Shown here: positions 16,948 through 25,339 of the stretch, piece by piece
How the letters are laid out: each line of letters starts with the position of its first letter
Numbering within the stretch: position 1 is the stretch's first letter
From: Frondihabitans sp. PhB188
Lineage (GTDB): Bacteria > Actinomycetota > Actinomycetes > Actinomycetales > Microbacteriaceae
Direction of reading: 5' to 3'
Length of the DNA stretch: 64,000 bases
Assembly: GCF_003752365.1 (NCBI RefSeq)
Contig: NZ_RJUO01000003.1
Location: 558,001 to 622,000, forward strand
Notes under the pieces: generated by a model
What the model was told of the DNA's origin: nothing
What the model saw: the letters and a program-made list of their open reading frames with translations, nothing else
Databases searched by the model: none
Position numbers and translations under genes: made by a program

Positions 16948-17705
16948 GCGACGTCGTCACCGCCCGCGCGCCGGCGAGCACGCACCCCTGGCGCGGCCTC
17001 GCCGCACAGCCGATCGCCGTGCTCGTGGTGCTCGCCGGCTTCGTCGTCTGGCTGAACACGGCCGACCTCTCGGCGTCGGAGCGCTCGACCCTCAACCCGG
17101 CCGATCTGCTCGACTACACGGGCCAGCACCTGGCGCTCACCTTCGTGTCAGCCGTCATCGTGCTCGTCATCGCGATCCCGCTCGGTGTGCTCCTGACCCG
17201 TCCGCCGCTGAACCGCGCCAGCGGCGTGATCCTGGCCGTCAGCAACGTCGGCCAGGCGGCACCCGCCATCGGCCTCGTCGTGCTCCTCGCCTTCTGGCTC
17301 GGCTTCTCGTTCTGGGCTGCGGTCGTCGCGCTCGTGGCCTACGCGATCCTGCCGGTGCTGCGCAACACGATGATCGGCATCCAGAGCGTCGACGCCCGGC
17401 TCGTCGAGGCGGGCCGCGGCATGGGCATGTCGGCGTTCTCCGTGCTGATGAAGGTCGAGCTGCCCCTGGCGGTGCCCGTGATGCTCTCGGGCATCCGCAC
17501 GGCCCTCGTGCTCCTGGTCGGCTCGGCCGCCCTCGCGACCTTCATCGGCGCCGGCGGACTCGGGCTGCTCATCACGACCGGCGTGACGCTCTTCCTGCCG
17601 AAGGTGCTCGTCTCGGGCGCCCTTCTCATCGCCCTGCTCGCCCTCCTGATCGACTGGCTCGGCCGCATGGTCGAGCACGTCGCCCGACCGAAGGGACTCC
17701 GATGA
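16944..17705 (+). CDS. Osmoprotectant ABC transporter second permease (OpuCD type)
   Basis: A 253-residue permease related to the first one, with the contact loop EAGRGMGMSAFSVLMKVELPLAVPVMLSGI written in shorter form as GRGMGMSAFSVL, and a C-terminal FIGAGGLGLLITTGV. An extra N-terminal helix (PIAVLVVLAGFVVWLNTADL) precedes the transport domain. It overlaps the ATPase gene upstream and the binding-protein gene downstream by four bases each. Confidence 0.9.
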   Translation: MSDVVTARAPASTHPWRGLAAQPIAVLVVLAGFVVWLNTADLSASERSTLNPADLLDYTGQHLALTFVSAVIVLVIAIPLGVLLTRPPLNRASGVILAVSNVGQAAPAIGLVVLLAFWLGFSFWAAVVALVAYAILPVLRNTMIGIQSVDARLVEAGRGMGMSAFSVLMKVELPLAVPVMLSGIRTALVLLVGSAALATFIGAGGLGLLITTGVTLFLPKVLVSGALLIALLALLIDWLGRMVEHVARPKGLR

Positions 17706-18709
17706 CCCGCCGCCGCCCGATCCTGACCTCCGCTCTGGTCGCAGGAACTGCCGCCTCCGCCCTCCTCCTCACCGGCTGCGGGCTCCAGCCCGCGACGGCC
17801 TTCGTGCCGGCCACCGCTCCGGGCACCATCAAGCCGATCGCCGGCCTCCCCGACGACGCGCACCTCACCGTGACGACGAAGAACTTCACCGAGCAGCTGA
17901 TCCTCGGCAAGATCGCCGTGCTGGCGGCGCAGACCGCGGGCTTCGATGTGACCGACATGACGAACACGCCCGGCAGTGTCGCGGTGCGCCAGCTGATGCT
18001 GACCGGCGGCGCCGACATGACGTACGAGTACACGGGCACAGCGTGGCTGACCTACCTCGGCAACACGAAGGGCATCCCCGACAAGCAGAAGCAGTACGCG
18101 GCGGTCCGCGACGCCGACGCCGCGAACGGCCTCGACTGGCTGACGCCCGCGCCGCTCAACAACACGTACGCGATGGCCGTGCGGTCGGAGGCCGTGAAAG
18201 ACCTCGACGGCATCTCGTCGCTGTCGCAGATCAAAGACCTGCCGGTCTCGGAGCGGACCTTCTGCGTCGAGTCGGAGTTCAACTCGCGCGCCGACGGGTT
18301 CAGGCCGATGCTCGCGAAGTACGGGCTGAAGCTCGGCTCGTCGGGAGAGGACGGCGTGCCGTCGTCGAATGTCAGCATCCTCGACACCGGCACCGTGTAC
18401 ACGGCGACCGACCGCGGCAAGTGCAACTTCGGAGAGGTGTTCACGACCGACGGCCGGATCAACTCGCTCGACCTGACGGTGCTCGACGACGACGAGGGGT
18501 TCTTCCCCGCCTACAACGTCGCGCCGGTCTTCGCCTCCGCCACGCTGAAGGAGTACCCGCAGCTGAAGGGCGTCTTCGACCAGATCTCGCCGAAGCTGAC
18601 CGACACCCAGATGCGCAAGCTGAACCTGAAGGTCGATGTCGACGGCGAAGAGCCCGCCGACGTCGCATTCGACTGGATGGTGAAGGAAGGCTTCATCAGC
18701 AGGCCCTAG
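17702..18709 (+). CDS. Osmoprotectant-binding lipoprotein (OpuCC/ProX-like)
   Basis: A 335-residue lipoprotein with signal peptide and lipobox LLTGC (Cys26). The mature domain carries LTVTTKNFTEQLILGKIAV and GADMTYEYTGTAWLTYLG, the signatures of the OpuAC/QAT family that binds quaternary amines in an aromatic cage. It is the last gene of the opuC operon, order permease-ATPase-permease-binding protein, and ends just before a strong terminator hairpin. Osmotic regulation is expected from the family but no specific site was seen. Confidence 0.92.
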   Translation: MTRRRPILTSALVAGTAASALLLTGCGLQPATAFVPATAPGTIKPIAGLPDDAHLTVTTKNFTEQLILGKIAVLAAQTAGFDVTDMTNTPGSVAVRQLMLTGGADMTYEYTGTAWLTYLGNTKGIPDKQKQYAAVRDADAANGLDWLTPAPLNNTYAMAVRSEAVKDLDGISSLSQIKDLPVSERTFCVESEFNSRADGFRPMLAKYGLKLGSSGEDGVPSSNVSILDTGTVYTATDRGKCNFGEVFTTDGRINSLDLTVLDDDEGFFPAYNVAPVFASATLKEYPQLKGVFDQISPKLTDTQMRKLNLKVDVDGEEPADVAFDWMVKEGFISRP

Positions 18710-18715
18710 CGGGCC

Positions 18716-18748
18716 AGGGGCCGCCGATTGGCCCTTTCGGCGGCCCCT
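18716..18748 (+). terminator. Terminator of the opuC operon
   Basis: AGGGGCCGCCG pairs perfectly with CGGCGGCCCCT around an 11-base loop, seven bases after the stop codon. Confidence 0.88.
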
Positions 18749-18769
18749 GACCACCCCTAGCGTTGCCGC

Positions 18770-19606
18770 ATGATCAAGCGCTCCTTCTCTCAGGTCGACG
18801 TCTTCTCGTCGGTGCCCTACCTCGGCAACCCGGTCGCTGTCGTGCTCGACGCCGACGGAGTGACCGACGAGGCCATGGCCGCGTTCGCGCGCTGGACGAA
18901 CCTCTCCGAGACCACGTTCGTGCTGCCGCCGACCACGCCCGACGCCGACTACCGCCTCCGCATCTTCACGCCGGGCGGCGAGCTCCCGTTCGCCGGCCAC
19001 CCGACGCTCGGCTCGGCGCACGCCTGGCTCGAGGCCGGCGGCGTCCCCGCCCGCGGCGACCTGATCGTGCAGGAGTGCATCGCGGGCCTGATCGACATCC
19101 GCCGCGACGGCGCCACCCTGGCCTTCGCCGCTCCCCCGACCACGCGCTCCGGCCCGGTCGACGAGGAGACCGTCGAGCGCATCGCCCGAGGGCTGGGAGT
19201 CGAGCGCTCCGAGATCCTCAGCCACCAGTGGATCGTCAACGGCCCGCCGTGGCTGGCCGTCGAGCTCGCGTCGGCCGAGAGGGTCCTGGCCCTCGAGCCC
19301 GACCTGTCGATCATCCCCGACCTGAACACGGGCGTCTTCGGCGCCTACCCCGAGGGCCATGAGCACGCCCACGAGGTGCGCGGCTTCGTGCCGATCATCG
19401 GCGTGCCCGAAGACCCGGTGACCGGCAGCCTCAACGCGTCGCTCGCCCAGTGGCTGCACCGCGAGGGCCGCACGCCCGCCGCCTACACGAACGGCCAGGG
19501 CACGCGCCTCGGCCGCGACGGCGTCGTGCGCATCACGGTCGTCGACGACGCGGTCTGGGTCGGCGGCGAGAGCACGACGGCGATCGCCGGGACCGTGCTG
19601 CTGTAG
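18770..19606 (+). CDS. PhzF-family isomerase/epimerase
   Basis: A 278-residue PhzF-fold protein with FSQVDVFSSVPYLGNPVAVV, the catalytic-site segment NLSETTFVLPP (Glu47) and FTPGGELPFAGHPTLGSAH, all hallmark motifs. PhzF in phenazine synthesis isomerises a dihydrohydroxyanthranilate; most homologues have unknown small-molecule substrates. No phenazine genes are nearby, so that role is not suggested. It appears to be a single-gene unit between the opuC terminator and a repeat element, with no clear ribosome binding site. Confidence 0.9.
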   Translation: MIKRSFSQVDVFSSVPYLGNPVAVVLDADGVTDEAMAAFARWTNLSETTFVLPPTTPDADYRLRIFTPGGELPFAGHPTLGSAHAWLEAGGVPARGDLIVQECIAGLIDIRRDGATLAFAAPPTTRSGPVDEETVERIARGLGVERSEILSHQWIVNGPPWLAVELASAERVLALEPDLSIIPDLNTGVFGAYPEGHEHAHEVRGFVPIIGVPEDPVTGSLNASLAQWLHREGRTPAAYTNGQGTRLGRDGVVRITVVDDAVWVGGESTTAIAGTVLL

Positions 19607-19631
19607 CCGCGCCGGGTTCGGCTCGGCGGCG

Positions 19632-19651
19632 GGGGCGAGTTCCTGCGCCCC
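19632..19651. repeat. Half copy of the 48-bp hairpin repeat (family A)
   Basis: GGGGCGAGTTCCTGCGCCCC is the right arm of the repeat seen complete at 42109. It lies between the convergent PhzF and small membrane protein genes and touches the stop codon of the latter. Confidence 0.8.
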
Positions 19652-19905
19652 TAGTCGCCGTGGCTTCTGCGTCGATGTCGGACCAGCAAGCTCATGCCCA
19701 CGAGGCCTAGTAAGTACCCGGGTAGCCACCACCCGAGCGCTGGCTCGTCGATGGGAGCCGGCCGGACGACTCCGATCACCGTCCACGCCACGACCGGAGA
19801 GACTGCCACGAGTGCACCCCCGACACGACCGAGTCGCAGCAGGGCGATTCCAAGAGCACACCCGAGCGCGAGGCCGAAGGCGACTGAACTGGTCACCGTC
19901 AGCAC
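19651..19905 (-). CDS. Small three-helix membrane protein
   Basis: An 84-residue protein that I do not recognise. It has three hydrophobic segments: AFGLALGCALGIALLRLG, ALVAVSPVVAWTVIGVV and WWLPGYLLGLVGMSLLV, then a basic tail VRHRRRSHGD. The GTG at 19905 overlaps the stop of the upstream secreted protein, so the pair is probably translationally coupled; a GTG three codons later is an alternative. Base composition is less G/C-rich than the neighbouring genes. A role as membrane partner or protector for the secreted protein is only a suggestion. Confidence 0.6.
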   Translation of the reverse strand: MLTVTSSVAFGLALGCALGIALLRLGRVGGALVAVSPVVAWTVIGVVRPAPIDEPALGWWLPGYLLGLVGMSLLVRHRRRSHGD

Positions 19906-20708
19906 TTCGGGAAAGTCGGCCACCACGTGCCGATGGTCGGCGGGAATCCGACGATGTGGGCTCGGATGCACTTCCCGCCGGAGAGCTGGGCGGCGCTGAA
20001 GGCAGCGAAGACTCCGCACCCGACCATGAGGGCGCGCATTGCGGGATGTGGAGCCTTGGCAAGCAGCGCGGTGCAACTGCCGACCGTGCCGACGACCGTA
20101 AAGCTCTCGCTCTTGGTGAACGTGATCTGGTAGTAGCCGACGTACGTCTTGATCGTCGGATCGGCGACCACCGGGTAGACGGTGTCCCGACGAGTCGTTA
20201 CTTCTTGAACGAGCCTGGACCCGTCTACGACATACCGAGTCGCCAGCCTGACCCCATGCGAGTCCACTGCCCACGGTGCCGCGATCCCGGCCAGGAACTC
20301 ACCGTCTTCGTCGCTGACGCTCACGCGACCGTCGGCCAGGACGAACAGCTCCGTGTCAGGACCGAAATCCCAGCTCGCGGTTTGCCCCGCCGTCGTGAGC
20401 ACTGCTGCAAGTCGCGTCGTCTCAGGATCCAAGCGATCGACTGTGTACGCAGGAGCCCTGCTTGATGCCGCCCTGGCGTCGGTTGCTACGGCAACTCCGG
20501 CCGCGGAATCGCCAACGGCGACCCGTTCGCCTGGCACCGCCACCAGCGGCTTTGCGGGGTCTATGTCGTCATCGAGGCCCATCATGCCCTCGGCGCGGGC
20601 CACGGCGTCGGTCGCCGACGGCGAGGCGGACGCGTAAGCGGCCCCGGGAACGGACGTGGCGGCGATCACTGCAACGGTGATGATGCCTAAGAACAGGTGT
20701 CTCTTCAT
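19899..20708 (-). CDS. Secreted protein with C-terminal four-cysteine domain
   Basis: A 269-residue exported protein. MKRHLFLGIITVAVIAATSV and a likely cleavage after AYA (residue 26) form the signal peptide. A middle region (60-180) leads to YPVVADPT, a phrase recurring in actinobacterial secreted proteins of unknown function, followed by a roughly 85-residue C-terminal domain with ITFTKSESF, a glycine/alanine-rich hydrophobic stretch and cysteines at 212, 231, 247 and the very last position, 269. The start was set at MKRH, preceded by GAGTGAGG. It is coupled to a small membrane protein. The arrangement resembles a precursor with a processed C-terminal peptide, which is inference. Confidence 0.7.
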   Translation of the reverse strand: MKRHLFLGIITVAVIAATSVPGAAYASASPSATDAVARAEGMMGLDDDIDPAKPLVAVPGERVAVGDSAAGVAVATDARAASSRAPAYTVDRLDPETTRLAAVLTTAGQTASWDFGPDTELFVLADGRVSVSDEDGEFLAGIAAPWAVDSHGVRLATRYVVDGSRLVQEVTTRRDTVYPVVADPTIKTYVGYYQITFTKSESFTVVGTVGSCTALLAKAPHPAMRALMVGCGVFAAFSAAQLSGGKCIRAHIVGFPPTIGTWWPTFPKC

Positions 20709-20798
20709 TGAAGCCTCACTCTCATTTTCATTCAACATACTGGATGAGAAGTCGGGATTTCAAGGAATGATCGCATCGCCCGCAGACGATGCAGAAAC

Positions 20799-20848
20799 GG
20801 CTCGATCCCTCCGGAAGAGCGGAGGGGGCGAGCCGATTCAGCGGGCCG
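20799..20848. repeat. Single copy of the GC-rich hairpin repeat (family B)
   Basis: GGCTCGATCCCTCCG pairs with CGGAGGGGGCGAGCC at 13 of 15 positions and is followed by GATTCAGCGGG, the outer part of the family seen at 50972. It stands between the divergently spaced secreted-protein promoter and the oxidoreductase stop. Confidence 0.65.
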
Positions 20849-20909
20849 GAGCCCCAAAAGCGCGGGGCCGCGCGGGCAGGGCCGCGGGCACCGCGCCGCG
20901 GGCGCGGCG

Positions 20910-22043
20910 CTACAGGGTGGCCGCGAGCGGATCGAACGACTCGGGCAGCGACGGCACGGGGCCGACGGTGCTCTCGACGTCGACGTACTCACGGCGGGCA
21001 ACGCTCTCCTCGACGGCGACCATGGTGTCGAGCACGTGGTAGCCGACCTCGCCGGTGGCGACGTGGACTCCGCCGCCGCGGATGGCCCGGGCGATGTCGA
21101 GCACGCCGAGTCCGCGGCCGAAGACCTCGCCGACGTCGGGCAGGGTCTCCCAGTCCTGCTCGATCGGGAACCCGGTGATCCCGGTCAGCGGGCGCACGAC
21201 CTTGATCGGGGTGTCGCCGAAGGTGTTCGGGTCGGGCAGCACGATCGTGCCCTCGGTGCCGTTGACCTCGAAGACCCCGTGGCGGAACAGCGCGGTGTCG
21301 TTGCTGAGCAGGCTCTGCGCCGCTCCCCCGCCCTCGAACGACGACAGCACGCTGAGATGGGTCGGCACCTCGACGGGGAACACCTCGCCGGTGCGGGGGC
21401 CCTCCTTGATCGTGCGGGTGGCCTGCGCCTTCGTGCCGAAAGCCGCGACCGACTCGATCGGACCGAACAGGTGCACGAGCGCCGTGAAGTAGTACGGGCC
21501 CATGTCGAACAGCGGGCCGGCGCCCTTCGCGAACAGGAAGTCGGCGTTGGGGTGCATGAGGTCGGGCCCCTGCCACTGCATGCTCGTCACGGCGGTCAGC
21601 GGCGTGCCGATGATGCCGCCTTCGATCGCGCGCTTGGCGGCCTGCCAGCCGGCGCCGAGCACGGTGTCCGGTGCGATGCCGAGACGGAGGCCGGAACTCG
21701 CGGCGAGCTCGACGAGCCCCTTCGCCGTGGCGCGGTCGACGCCGATCGGCTTCTCGCTCCAGACGTGCTTCCCGGCCTCGAGTGCACTCGTCGACACGGC
21801 CACGTGGGCCGCCGGGATGGTCAGGTTGACGACGATCTCGACGTCGGGGTCGGCGAGCACGTCGTCGGCCGTGCCCGAGCGGGGCACGCCCCGTTTGGCG
21901 GCCTGCGCGGCCGCGCGCTCGGTGTCGATGTCGCCGATCACCAGCACCTCGACATCGGGGAAGCGCGTGAGGTTGGCGAGGTAGGCGTCGCTGATCATGC
22001 CGGCTCCGATGAAGCCGACTCCGACCCTGCCGGTGCCGGGCAT
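20910..22043 (-). CDS. Gfo/Idh/MocA-family oxidoreductase
   Basis: A 377-residue NAD(P)-dependent sugar oxidoreductase. The Rossmann domain begins VGVGFIGAGMISDAYLANL and includes the catalytic EKPIG loop; the C-terminal alpha/beta domain contains GPLFDMGPYYFTALVHLFG. These enzymes oxidise hydroxyl groups of sugars and polyols such as inositol. It is translationally coupled (ATGA) behind a sugar phosphate isomerase/epimerase gene, a common pair in inositol or keto-sugar catabolism. A TetR regulator is divergent from the pair. The exact substrate cannot be assigned. Confidence 0.9.
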   Translation of the reverse strand: MPGTGRVGVGFIGAGMISDAYLANLTRFPDVEVLVIGDIDTERAAAQAAKRGVPRSGTADDVLADPDVEIVVNLTIPAAHVAVSTSALEAGKHVWSEKPIGVDRATAKGLVELAASSGLRLGIAPDTVLGAGWQAAKRAIEGGIIGTPLTAVTSMQWQGPDLMHPNADFLFAKGAGPLFDMGPYYFTALVHLFGPIESVAAFGTKAQATRTIKEGPRTGEVFPVEVPTHLSVLSSFEGGGAAQSLLSNDTALFRHGVFEVNGTEGTIVLPDPNTFGDTPIKVVRPLTGITGFPIEQDWETLPDVGEVFGRGLGVLDIARAIRGGGVHVATGEVGYHVLDTMVAVEESVARREYVDVESTVGPVPSLPESFDPLAATL

Positions 22044-22867
22044 CAGGCGCTCGCCTTCGTGCCGGCGGCGTCGATCTCGGCGATCGTCGCGGTCAGCCAG
22101 TCGAAGCTGCCCTGGACTCCGTCGAAGACGTCGCCCTGGAACCCGTCGAACTCGATGACGGCGTACTTCAGGTGCGGGTTCGAGGCCAGCGCGGCGGCCA
22201 GCGGCACGTCGCCCCGGCCGGCCGAGACCTGGTCGGTCGGGACGTTCGCCGTCGTGATCTCGCGGTCCATCGGGCCGTCTTTCACGTGGACGGCGAGCAC
22301 CTGCTCGCCCAGCCCGGAGACGAACTCGGCGATGTCGACGTGCGCGGCGGTCGCCCAGTAGAGGTCGACCTCGAGCTTCACGGCAGGATCGATGAGCTCG
22401 GCGAGCACGGCCAGGGCCGGCTTGCCCTCGATGATCGACCGGAGCTCGTGGTCGTGGTTGTGGTACCCGACGAGGAGCCCCTCCTTCGCCGCGTCGATCG
22501 ACGCCGCGTTGAGAGCGTCGGCGATGCGCTTCACGCCGTCGAGGGTCGACCACTCGTCGACTCCGACGAACGGGTCGATGACGGTCGTCATGCCGAGCTC
22601 GGCCGCGGCTCCGAATGTCTCGGCGCGGCTGGGGGCCGTCATCGTCGTGCCGTCGGGCAGCGGGATCTCGGACTGCACCAGGAAGGCGTGGCCGGTCGCC
22701 GCGGTGATGCCGTGGGCGCCGAACGACATCGCGAGCTGCGGCGCGCGTCGCACGAAGTCGAAGGCCTCGACCGTCGTGAAGCCGATCTCGGCGAGGCGGG
22801 CGAGGCCGCCGTCGAGATCGGACTCGAGGGCGGAATTGACTGTGTAGAGCTGGAGCGAGATGTCCAT
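22043..22867 (-). CDS. Sugar phosphate isomerase/epimerase (xylose isomerase-like barrel)
   Basis: A 274-residue AP endonuclease 2-type TIM barrel: MDISLQLYTVNSALESDLDG at the start, GYHNHDHELR as the metal-site strand, and KLEVDLYWATAAHVD and VHVKDG further on. Histidine, glutamate and aspartate residues at the usual metal positions are present. The start at 22867 has GGGAGAA nearby; an upstream in-frame extension was rejected. Operon with the following oxidoreductase; the promoter region carries a long palindrome probably bound by the divergent TetR. Confidence 0.9.
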   Translation of the reverse strand: MDISLQLYTVNSALESDLDGGLARLAEIGFTTVEAFDFVRRAPQLAMSFGAHGITAATGHAFLVQSEIPLPDGTTMTAPSRAETFGAAAELGMTTVIDPFVGVDEWSTLDGVKRIADALNAASIDAAKEGLLVGYHNHDHELRSIIEGKPALAVLAELIDPAVKLEVDLYWATAAHVDIAEFVSGLGEQVLAVHVKDGPMDREITTANVPTDQVSAGRGDVPLAAALASNPHLKYAVIEFDGFQGDVFDGVQGSFDWLTATIAEIDAAGTKASA

Positions 22868-22941
22868 CGGTTCTCCCAGAGTGAGCCGGGCGTCTTCGCC
22901 CGGGACGCGCGCCTGTGGCCGTCGCGACGACCGTAGCACCG

Positions 22942-22963
22942 AAAACCTCCACGTGGATGTTTT
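22942..22963. promoter_or_regulatory. TetR operator between divergent genes
   Basis: A 22-bp palindrome with perfect core TCCACGTGGA flanked by AAAAC and GTTTT; only one base pair breaks the symmetry. It lies between the isomerase/oxidoreductase operon and the divergent TetR gene. Confidence 0.82.
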
Positions 22964-23001
22964 TCTGCGAGGGGACCTCGCTGAACGGCTACTCTCGGGA
23001 C

Positions 23002-23592
23002 ATGACCACCCGAGGCCCGTACCCGAAGGGCGTCCAGCGCCGACGCGAGATCCTCGACCGCGCCCTCGAGGTGTTCGCCGAGAAGGGCTTCGAGAGCACC
23101 TCCCTGCGGGCCATCGGCGAGGCGATCGGCGTCTCGCACGCGGCCCTGTCGCACTACTTCGAGTCGCGGGAGGCTCTGCTCGTCGAGGTGCTGCGCGAGC
23201 GCGACCTCCAGGGCGCTGAAGCCATCGCCGACATCGACGGCGTGCTCGAGCGGACCACGGTCATCGCCGAGCACAACAAGAACGTGCCGGGGCTGGTCGG
23301 CCTGCACACGGTGATGATGGCGTCCGCCGTCGAGCCGGGTCACGAGGTCGCGACCGAGTTCTTCACCGACCGATTCGAGAGGGGACGCGAGTCCACGCGA
23401 GCGGCTCTCGAGCACGACCTGGCCGAGCGCGGCATCGCCCCCGGCGTCGACCTCGACGACCTCGCGTCGCTGATCATGGCCGCGTCGGACGGCCTGCAGG
23501 TGCAGTGGCTGCTCGACGACCGGATCGACATCCCGCGCATCCTCGCCCTGATCGAGCGCATCGTCGTTCCCGCGCGCACCGACGGTGCGTAG
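23002..23592 (+). CDS. TetR-family transcriptional regulator
   Basis: A 196-residue TetR protein with DNA-binding segment LRAIGEAIGVSHAALSHYFESREALL and C-terminal GLQVQWLLDDR, the same subfamily as the regulator at 3075. It is divergent from the isomerase/oxidoreductase operon, and a near-perfect 22-bp palindrome lies 39 bp upstream of its start. It most likely represses both itself and the sugar operon. luxS follows ten bases downstream in the same direction and may be co-transcribed. Confidence 0.9.
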   Translation: MTTRGPYPKGVQRRREILDRALEVFAEKGFESTSLRAIGEAIGVSHAALSHYFESREALLVEVLRERDLQGAEAIADIDGVLERTTVIAEHNKNVPGLVGLHTVMMASAVEPGHEVATEFFTDRFERGRESTRAALEHDLAERGIAPGVDLDDLASLIMAASDGLQVQWLLDDRIDIPRILALIERIVVPARTDGA

Positions 23593-23601
23593 GCTCGTCC
23601 C

Positions 23602-24069
23602 ATGGAAGAAAAGCGCATGAACGTCGAGTCGTTCAACCTCGACCACCGCATCGTGAAGGCGCCGTTCGTCCGGCTCGCCGATCACAAAGACCTGCCGGGC
23701 GGCGACACGCTCTCGAAGTACGACCTCCGTTTCGCCCAGCCGAACGTCTCGCGGCTCGACATGAAGGCCGTGCACTCCCTCGAGCACCTGTTCGCCGAGC
23801 ACTCGCGCAACCACTCGTCTAAGGTGATCGACTTCTCGCCGATGGGCTGCCAGACCGGCTTCTACCTGCTGCTCGAGGGCACGCCCGAGGTCGACGACGT
23901 CTACACGCTCATCGAGCAGACGCTGACCGACATCCTCGCGGCGACGGAGGTTCCGGCCGCGAACGAGACGCAGTGCGGCTGGGGCTCGAACCACTCGCTG
24001 GAGGCCGCGCAGGACGCCGCCCGGGAGTTCCTGCGCCAGCGTGACGAGTGGTCGCAGATCTACGCGTGA
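23602..24069 (+). CDS. luxS: S-ribosylhomocysteine lyase (autoinducer-2 synthase)
   Basis: A 155-residue LuxS enzyme. It cleaves S-ribosylhomocysteine to homocysteine and the precursor of autoinducer-2 in the activated methyl cycle. The metal-binding HSLEH motif gives H58, E61 and H62; Cys83 in PMGCQTGFY is the catalytic thiol and Cys125 in [11 protein letters not shown] the third metal ligand, so all key residues are present. An ATG five codons downstream (23617) has GGAAG before it and is also a plausible start, since the family usually begins near [10 protein letters not shown]. The gene follows a TetR gene closely and no methyl-cycle genes are nearby. Confidence 0.96.
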   Translation: MEEKRMNVESFNLDHRIVKAPFVRLADHKDLPGGDTLSKYDLRFAQPNVSRLDMKAVHSLEHLFAEHSRNHSSKVIDFSPMGCQTGFYLLLEGTPEVDDVYTLIEQTLTDILAATEVPAANETQCGWGSNHSLEAAQDAAREFLRQRDEWSQIYA

Positions 24070-24093
24070 TCGGCCCTCGCCAGGGCAGCCCGG

Positions 24094-25299
24094 TCAGAGG
24101 GCGGGGGTCGGCGCGGCGTACGTGAGCGGCCCGTCGACGGGCGGCACGTCGTGCCAGGCGCCGTCGACGAGGGACTTCTCGGCGGCCTCGACGATGGCGG
24201 CCGCCGCGAGCCCGTCGGCGACCGAGGGCGCGATCTGCGTGCCGGAGAGCACCGACGCCACGAACTGCGCCGCCTCGATCGTCTTGAGGTCGTCGAAGCC
24301 CATGCCCGTTCCGCCGCCCGGCTGGAAGCGCCCGAATTCGCCGTGCCCGGGCGACATGTACACGGTCGAGTAGCCGTACTCGCCGGCCTCGGAGTCGTCG
24401 GGCAGGCACACCTCGAGCTCGTTCAGCCGCTGGAAGTCCCACCGCACCGACCCCAGCGTGCCGTAGACCTCGAGCGCGTACTCGGCGCGCGGGCCCCGCA
24501 TGATCCGGCTGGAGTCCATCGTGCCGACGGCGCCGTTCTCGAACCGCATCAGCAGCGCCGCGTAGTCGTCGTTCTCGACCCGCTTGAGCTCGCCCGATCC
24601 GGCGGCCGACCGGTCGACGACGCCCGCCGCCGGGACGGGGCGCTCCGTGATGAACGTCTCGGCCATCGCCGAGACGCTCGCGATCCGGCCGACGACGTAC
24701 TGCGCGAGGTCGAGGCCGTGCGACAGCAGGTCGCCGAGCACTCCGGAGCCCGCGCGCTCGCGCTCGAAGCGCCAGGTCAGCGGCGCCAGCGGGTTCGACG
24801 AGTAGTCGGCGAGCAGGGTGCCGCGCACATTGGTGATGCGCCCGAGGCGGCCGTCGCTCACGAGCTTCTTCATGCGCTCGATCGCCGGGGCGTGACGGTA
24901 GTTGAAGCCGACGCAGGTGATGACGCCGGCGCTCGCGACCGCGTCGGCGATCTGGCGCGAGTCGGATGCGTAGCGCCCCATCGGCTTCTCGATCCAGAAC
25001 GGCTTGCCCGCGGCGGCGGCGGCGACGGCCATCTCGCGGTGCAGGAAGTTCGGCGAGCAGATCGACACGACGTCGACGGCGGGGTCGGCGAGCACCTCGC
25101 GGTAGTCGCTCACCGAGCGCTCGTAGCCGAGGCGCGACACGGCCTCGGCGGCGGCCTGAGGCACCGGATCGGCGGCGACGACGAAGCGGGGCGACACGTC
25201 GAGCTCGGGGAAGTGGTCCGGAAGGGCGCGGTAGGCCCGCGAGTGGAGGCGGCCCATCCAGCCCACGCTGATGAGTCCGATGCCGAGTTCCTGCGCCAT
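24094..25299 (-). CDS. Gfo/Idh/MocA-family oxidoreductase under LacI control
   Basis: A 401-residue oxidoreductase with nucleotide-binding start IGLISVGWMGRLHSRAYRAL, the catalytic loop WIEKPMGRYA, and the C-terminal GSGVLGDLLSHGLDLAQYVVG segment with the conserved histidine. Likely a sugar dehydrogenase. It begins 41 bases after an 18-bp perfect palindrome and about 100 bases after a LacI-family gene on the same strand, which is probably its regulator. The next gene, luxS, is convergent. Substrate unknown. Confidence 0.9.
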   Translation of the reverse strand: MAQELGIGLISVGWMGRLHSRAYRALPDHFPELDVSPRFVVAADPVPQAAAEAVSRLGYERSVSDYREVLADPAVDVVSICSPNFLHREMAVAAAAAGKPFWIEKPMGRYASDSRQIADAVASAGVITCVGFNYRHAPAIERMKKLVSDGRLGRITNVRGTLLADYSSNPLAPLTWRFERERAGSGVLGDLLSHGLDLAQYVVGRIASVSAMAETFITERPVPAAGVVDRSAAGSGELKRVENDDYAALLMRFENGAVGTMDSSRIMRGPRAEYALEVYGTLGSVRWDFQRLNELEVCLPDDSEAGEYGYSTVYMSPGHGEFGRFQPGGGTGMGFDDLKTIEAAQFVASVLSGTQIAPSVADGLAAAAIVEAAEKSLVDGAWHDVPPVDGPLTYAAPTPAL

Positions 25300-25339
25300 T
25301 GAAGCTCCTTCGATTCGTACCGGCGTTCGCGGCGAGCAC

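Noticed and set aside
18770..19606. Phenazine biosynthesis role for PhzF homologue
   Set aside because: No other phz genes in the window; PhzF-like proteins are widespread with unrelated functions.
17339..20062. 907-codon minus-strand frame opposite opuC and PhzF genes
   Set aside because: Antisense of well-supported genes, with no recognisable domain.
24021..24045. GAGTTCCTGCGCCAG in luxS resembling a family A repeat arm
   Set aside because: It encodes the conserved EFLRQ segment of the protein and lacks the rest of the arm; chance similarity.
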